Source: Ustulina deusta (lineage: Eukaryota > Ascomycota > Sordariomycetes > Xylariales > Xylariaceae). From it: a stretch of DNA of 64,000 nt. The stretch spans positions 744,001 through 808,000 of the forward strand of contig JAJNNX010000006.1 of the NCBI GenBank assembly GCA_023159155.1, read 5' to 3'. Positions within the stretch are counted from its first letter, which is position 1. Each line of letters starts with the position of its first letter. The notes beneath the pieces are model-generated. The model saw nothing but the letters and a program-made list of their open reading frames with translations, had not been told where the DNA came from and did no database searches. Both the position numbers and the translations under genes were made by a program. Shown here piece after piece: positions 58,850-64,000 of this stretch.

Positions 58850-60820
58850 CACATTACATGTCTCAGAGATGTGAAATCGCATGCATAAATAGTGCTACGT
58901 CTACAGCTATCAGTGGCTCTTCGAAGAAGATCGATAGCTTACAGCAACAGCTGATCCACTCGGGTGTTAGAGTGAGCGCGTGTTGAAAGTCCCATTCACA
59001 TTTTACTCGTCGCAAATGGATGTAACACTTGACGGGTATGAGGCGGAAGCCGGTTCATGGCTCCTAGTATACCAACAGCGTCTACGGAGTCGGGAACATT
59101 AGTTACCGAAAAGGGTATCATCAATGTGGTTTACCTACGTCGGCAAACGTGAGGACGCGTGAAGCTTTCCCAAGCCGCGAACGCACTCAGGCATAATCCC
59201 GATCTGCCTAATACCCGACGCCGGGTTTGGATTGAAGTCGGGCCAGATGCCTCATGCCTTAGCTTGATTCGCCCCAATCTTGGAGGATCCGTGGGAGGCG
59301 AATTCCTACTGCCTTCCACGAGGAGAAATAAAAGTGATTGAGAGGTTCTCCCTAGTGCCGTGGCAGCAACATATAAAGTCGGGAGGTCTATTGACTGGAG
59401 ACAGCATCACAAGCCTTCTGAGAAGGCATTTCGACTACTCGAATCTCCAACTACGCGTTTGATTTGCAAAATTACTGGATTCAATTACGAGGGTGACAGG
59501 TTCGTGACCAAAGGAAGACGCGAGGAAGACGAGGGGGTGCAACCCACACTTGTCCTACAGACGCATCCAAAAGCGGGCCGCTTGGTATACCAAGCCTGTG
59601 TCAAATCTAGAGTCAGTTAATTAATGACGAAGAAGTATCGATCACCTTCAGGAGTGAGGTCTCCGACCCTCAACTACGCGATATGGCCCACGGCCACAAG
59701 TTGAACGGAAATGAACTTTATCCCAGCGCACTGCATGAATTCAGGATATCAAGTTCCAGCGTATTAAACGCTTCCAACTTGAGGATTTCCTCCCCCAAAG
59801 AAGCGCGACAATTGGAATGCCGAAGAAGCTGCTGGTCTCGGCCTAAGAGGGTCAAACAGGTCCAACTCTAGCGCCAATATAGAGCCTCCTCAGATTCGGT
59901 CAGGAATCGAACAAGCTACCCAGGAAAATGGGGTGAGAGATGATATGTCCAACCCTCCAAAATCGCCGTCGTTTTCGACATCATCGCGCAAGAAGGAGGC
60001 GTCGGATTAGAGGAGCTAGCAGACCACGCTCTCCTCGCCGACACGGACGTCGACAGCCCATTCGCGGGCGAGAATGCAGCTATATTTGGCGACATATAAC
60101 TTGGAGACGTCGTAGGCTCATATATACGCGCCATTCGCGCAGTGTAGCGGTACGGGCCCTGCCATTTAGTCGACTGGTCAATTGGGGGTATCGTTACATT
60201 CGAAGCCGCGTCGCAGCTGCAAGAGGTCTCCAGTCTATTCCTCATCGACCCAGGGTGCTGGGGGGGCAAGACAGCATAAGTCGACATATGTGCATGGTTT
60301 CGAGACAGCACGGGAAATAATCGGCATCGCTACACTCGTTCACGGCAACAACAACAACAACCGAGACGGTCCTAAGACGTCGTCGAATATCTAGAGAGCC
60401 GACGAAGACGTGATGCAAGCGTACTTGATCGGTTCCATGCGGATGCTGGAAAGGTACCGTCCATCGCCGTTCCCTGAGCCGCTATTACACGCTACGCTAC
60501 TGTGGACAAAAAACGGGGTGCTGGAAAAAAACTTGGGACAGAAGGCCTGGGCAGTCGATGATTCCTTTGGCGGTGCTATCGCGGCGAGCAGCTGGGTTTT
60601 GAAGCCGAGGCAGGATTATGGACGGAATGGTTGGGATATGCTATTACCGGAGAATAGCATTCAGTGCTGTGACGTCCAAGGGGATCATTTTAGCATTATG
60701 AAAACTCCCGCAGTCGCTGCAAAGATGCTAGGAGAAGTTTCGCCTGGAATTCGGTCAATCAAAGAATCGTGGCAACGGGACAAGGACGGTTGGAAACTAA
60801 GTACTAAGTACTAAGTAGGT
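58850..60820 (+). pseudogene. Remnant of a non-reducing polyketide synthase (AT-PT-ACP-TE pieces)
   Basis: Pieces of an iterative NR-PKS follow in correct order in changing frames. First is the end of the acyltransferase (a VPFTFYSSQMD block near 58990; VTEKG and YLRRQT before a stop at 59150). Next is WIEVGPDASCLSLIRPNLG. The product-template domain has IDWRQHH near 59385, YEGDRFVTKG near 59486 and its His motif GHKLNGNEL near 59690. The carrier domain has ADTDVDS with the pantetheine serine at 60055. The thioesterase has WSIGG (serine at 60178) and, from 60410, a clean C-terminal half with GDHFSIM. Stops and frameshifts separate most pieces. The SAT, ketosynthase and front of AT are not found. 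About 2 kb remain of an expected 6 kb or more. It is clearly non-functional. Confidence 0.8.
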
Positions 60821-61205
60821 ATTTACCTAAGAAGCTACGGCGATGCTAGACTAGTATACTAGGTAGTTACTAAGTACTTACCTAGGTAGATAGAGAGCAG
60901 GTTTGGTGCGGGGTGGAGTTGGAAAAAAGGTACAGCTTTACCCAGATAGGTAGTATGTTTTACCGCGTTTAAGGTACATCACGAATCGGGCTTAGCGCGC
61001 CGCGCTTTTGCTCAGGTTGGACTCGGCGGCGCCCTCTATTTTTGAGTGATTCTCCCGGCCCGGAAATGCCCCTCCCGAAAGTCGGAGCACCGGTGACGCA
61101 TTCGAGCAAAAAAAAACTTTCAGAAAGCTCCCGATTCTTGAGGCTACCTTCTCGAGGCACCTCCTAACATGCTCCATCTGTCGCCAATCAATCACAACCA
61201 CCACC
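60821..61205. promoter_or_regulatory. Intergenic region upstream of lys2
   Basis: This short region lies between the polyketide synthase remnant and the aminoadipate reductase start and should hold the lys2 promoter. It includes a TACCTAGGTA palindrome (60879-60888) within several CTAAGTA/CTAGGTA words. I do not see a clear general-control (TGACTCA) site. Confidence 0.45.
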
Positions 61206-64000
61206 ATGGCCGAGCTACCCGATCCCACGATTGATCTCGACTGGAGCGGCTACATCGGCGCAATCCACGAGCACTTTAACAAGAATGCTCTCGCGCACCC
61301 TTCGCGGGCTTGTGTTACAGAGACCAAGAGCTCTACGTAAAACAACGGCCTTGTCAAACCTAAGCCTCCCAGCGCCAGCTGCTGACTTCCATTTAGGTCG
61401 CCGACGAGAAGCTTCGACTATCGGCAAATATCAGAGGCTGCCAACACAATTGCCCACCATCTGCACGAAGCTGGCATCATCAATGGAGATGTGGTCATGA
61501 TCTTTGCGAATAGAACCGTGGAGTTGATCTGTGCGTTTATGGGCGTTTTGGTGCGGTCTGCTCTATCCGCTTCAATTGGACTTGACTGACTAAGATGTCC
61601 AGGCCGCTGGAGCGACAGTCACAGTCCTCGACCCCATGTACCCGCCGCAAAGGCAGCAGAGTAGGCGTACCCTGCCCCATTCTTGCTGAAGCAGTTCAAC
61701 TAACGGGGGATAGTCTACCTCGAGTCGGCCCAGCCTAAGGCCATGATTTCGATCGGCAAGACCATCGACGAAAATGGGTTCGTGTGTTCCGTGCTTGTGT
61801 TGTCGCAAACAGGCCCAGCTTCCTTCTCCCACCAACCACCATCACATCGCAACACTTCCGCTTGCTAATATGTCATCGCTAGTCCTCTTGCTCCCCTCGT
61901 ACAGAAGTATGTCGACGAAGAACTATCTCTCAAGACCCAGATTCCCGAACTCCGAATGAGTGACGACGGCATCCTGTTTGGCGGAAAGAAGGATGGCGCG
62001 GATATCTTCGACAGGGTGCGCTCCAAGGCCTCATCACCCCCCGACGTCCTTGTCGGCCCAGACTCTATCGGTGTCATGTCCTTCACTTCGGGATCAGAGG
62101 GAAGGCCCAAGTGCGTGTTAGGACGTCATTACAGCTTGGCAAAGTACTTTCCCTGGATGGCGGAGCGCTTCAACCTCTCAGCAGATTCGAAGTTCGCTTG
62201 CCTTAGCGGGATCGCCCATGATCCCATCCAGCGAGGTAAGATTTCTCAGTGTCATAATGTTCCTGCTTTAGCTTACGCCTTTACACAGACATTTTCACGC
62301 CCCTGTTCCTCGGCGCTCAGCTGCTGATCCCGGCCAAGGAGGACATCGCCCACGAGAAGCTGAGCGAATGGATGCGAGAATGGTCACCTACCGTCACGCA
62401 CTTAACTCCTGCAATGGGCAATTTGCTCGTGGCAGCATCTAGCGCCAAGTTTCCCTCTCTGCGACACGTCTTCTTTGTTGGCGATGTTCTGACCACTCGC
62501 GATTGCAAGGCCCTTCGGCAATTGGGGCCAGCATGCCGTATCGTGAATATGTACGGAACCACCGAGACAAGTGAGTAGACCCGAATCAACTCTGGAAACG
62601 AGGATATCTAACAATTATGCCGTAGGTCGAGCGGTCTCTTACTTTGAAATTCTTTCCGCCGAAGAGGACCCCGCTGCTCTCGACTCGCTGGGGGACACCA
62701 TCCCCGCGGGATGGGGGATGCAGAACGTCCAGGTTCTTGTCGTATCTCAGAAGGATCGCAACAAGTTGTGCGGCGTTGGAGAAATTGGCGAGCTGATAAT
62801 AAGAGCAGCCGGGCTTTCAGCTGGTTACCTCAACGACCCTGAGAAGAACAAGGAGAAGTTTGTCGACAACTGGTTTGTCGATAACAAGAAGTGGGTAGAG
62901 GCTGATAAGGCCAAGGACAAGGGTGAGCCGTGGCGCGCCTTCTTTAACGGAGTTCATGACAAGCTCTATAGAACGGGAGACCTTGGCCAGTATCTTCCCT
63001 CGGGAGCAGTGCGTGTATCTGGCCGAATCGACTCTCAGGTCAAGATTCGCGGTTTCCGGATTGAGCTCAACGAGATCGATGCTAATTTAAGTGGCTGCCC
63101 CCTTGTGCGAGACTGCAAGACGCTTGTCAGGAGAAACGCCCATGAGGAGCCCAAGCTTATCAGCTATATTGTTCCCGAGATCGCTGAGTGGAAGCGCTGG
63201 CTGGACGCCAATAACCAAGAAGATATTAAGGACGAGGGTATTAAGATAGGACCTACCGTCGTTTACCTCAGGAGGTTTCGCGCCCTTCAAGCGGTTATTC
63301 GTGACCACCTCAAAAATCGTCTTGCATCTCACTCGATACCCTCAGTCTTTATTATGCTACAGAAGCTCCCCCTTAACCCGAACGGCAAGGTTGATTCCCC
63401 GAATTTGCCCTTCCCCGATACAACGCAAATAATGGAAGAGGCCTCGGAAGAGGATCTAAAGAGCTGGGAGGCCCTATCAGAGATAGAAAAGGCCGTCGCC
63501 TCGCTCTGGTCAACTCTTATCCCAGGTCTAAATGCCAAGACCCTCAGGTATGTGATGGATGACAGTAGTCAACGCTTTGCAGATGAACAGAAAGCTGATT
63601 CAAGCTTAGGCCCGACTCAGACTTTTTCGACTGCGGTGGGCACAGCTTACTCGCCCAGCAAATGTTGCTGTCTCTTCGAAAGGAGCTGAACGCGGATGTT
63701 CTTATTGGCGTTCTTTATTCTAATCCGTCTCTGCGGGGTCTGAGCAGTCAGGTTGACCGTCTACGTAGTGGTCAGGCTGTCGAAGAAAACAAGGAAACCG
63801 AATCACCCTATGCTAAATCATTGGATGAGTTGGTGAAGACCTTGGACGCAAAGTACCAGACGGCGGATCCAGATGCCCTGAGCCCTTCAAGCGGTGCCAC
63901 GTTCTTCCTCACTGGTGCCACAGGCTTCTTAGGCGCGTACCTAGTCAAGGATATCTTAGAGAGGGAGAACACCAAGCTCATCGCGCACATCCGTGGAGCG
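61206..64000 (+). CDS. lys2: Alpha-aminoadipate reductase (Lys2), 5' part; runs off the window
   Basis: This enzyme reduces alpha-aminoadipate to its semialdehyde, the key step of fungal lysine synthesis. Exons: 61206-61336, 61397-61550, 61603-61660, 61714-61777, 61883-62235, 62289-62570, 62626-63547 and 63610 to the end; 785 residues are in the window of about 1,400 expected. The start, [16 protein letters not shown], fits the family. The adenylation domain shows [10 protein letters not shown] (about 202), [16 protein letters not shown] (about 461) and [13 protein letters not shown]. The carrier domain has [12 protein letters not shown] with the pantetheine serine (about 664). The reductase domain starts with the NADPH motif [12 protein letters not shown] (about 753). 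Phases agree at all seven introns; intron 4 has a weak GTTCGT donor. Loading the carrier needs a phosphopantetheinyl transferase (Lys5 type) encoded elsewhere. There are no defects up to the edge. Confidence 0.93.

Noticed and set aside
1..64000. CRISPR arrays, bacterial operons, intact transposons with terminal repeats, viral genes
   Set aside because: No regularly spaced repeats, integrase/transposase frames or viral domains were seen; gene structure is eukaryotic throughout.

Overview
This window is nuclear DNA of a filamentous ascomycete, most likely a sordariomycete. The evidence is short GT-AG introns of about 50-130 bases (some with a GCTAAC-type branch site), an AreA/NIT-2 nitrogen regulator, a WSC-domain wall protein, a Dbf2/Sid2 kinase and a fungal Lys2 aminoadipate reductase. 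The genome looks compartmented: normal gene-bearing DNA is mixed with AT-rich, TA-dinucleotide-rich patches (1-420, 33470-33900, 34430-34720) that resemble repeat DNA worn down by point mutation. The species is not identified.

Layout. 1-5045 holds no gene I can support. 5046-8050 (minus) is the GATA factor AreA, followed by about 7 kb of gene-free, microsatellite-rich upstream DNA. 15155-17232 (plus) is a WSC-domain transmembrane protein and 17711-18705 (minus) a small secreted GPI-type protein. 20681-22779 (minus) is the Dbf2/Sid2 kinase. 24116-24981 (plus) is a Wbp11-like nuclear protein, 25875-27366 (plus) an MCT-like MFS carrier, and 28918-30306 (plus) phosphopantothenate-cysteine ligase (coenzyme A synthesis).

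From 30.9 to 42.7 kb there is an accessory block: an EthD-domain protein, a decayed MFS transporter, a truncated fumarylacetoacetate-hydrolase-like gene, an orphan protein, an epoxide-hydrolase-like enzyme, a SAM methyltransferase, a beta-hydroxyacid dehydrogenase and a short-chain dehydrogenase. This gene mix fits a secondary-metabolism or catabolic cluster, part of which is broken. 43.7-46.5 kb encodes an 855-residue coiled-coil/disordered protein, 48.9-49.6 kb a cutinase-family esterase, and 50.8-52.0 kb a protein with two copies of a fungal domain that I tentatively match to DUF7726.

From 53.1 to 60.8 kb an intact MFS carrier and an intact heme-thiolate (chloroperoxidase-type) peroxidase sit next to the remains of a non-reducing polyketide synthase. 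Pieces of its AT, PT, ACP and TE domains are still in the right order but carry stops and frameshifts, so this looks like a dead polyketide cluster. The window ends inside the alpha-aminoadipate reductase gene (lysine biosynthesis), which is intact as far as it goes.

Exon borders were placed by hand from GT/AG sites, reading frame and recalled family conservation. No alignment was run.
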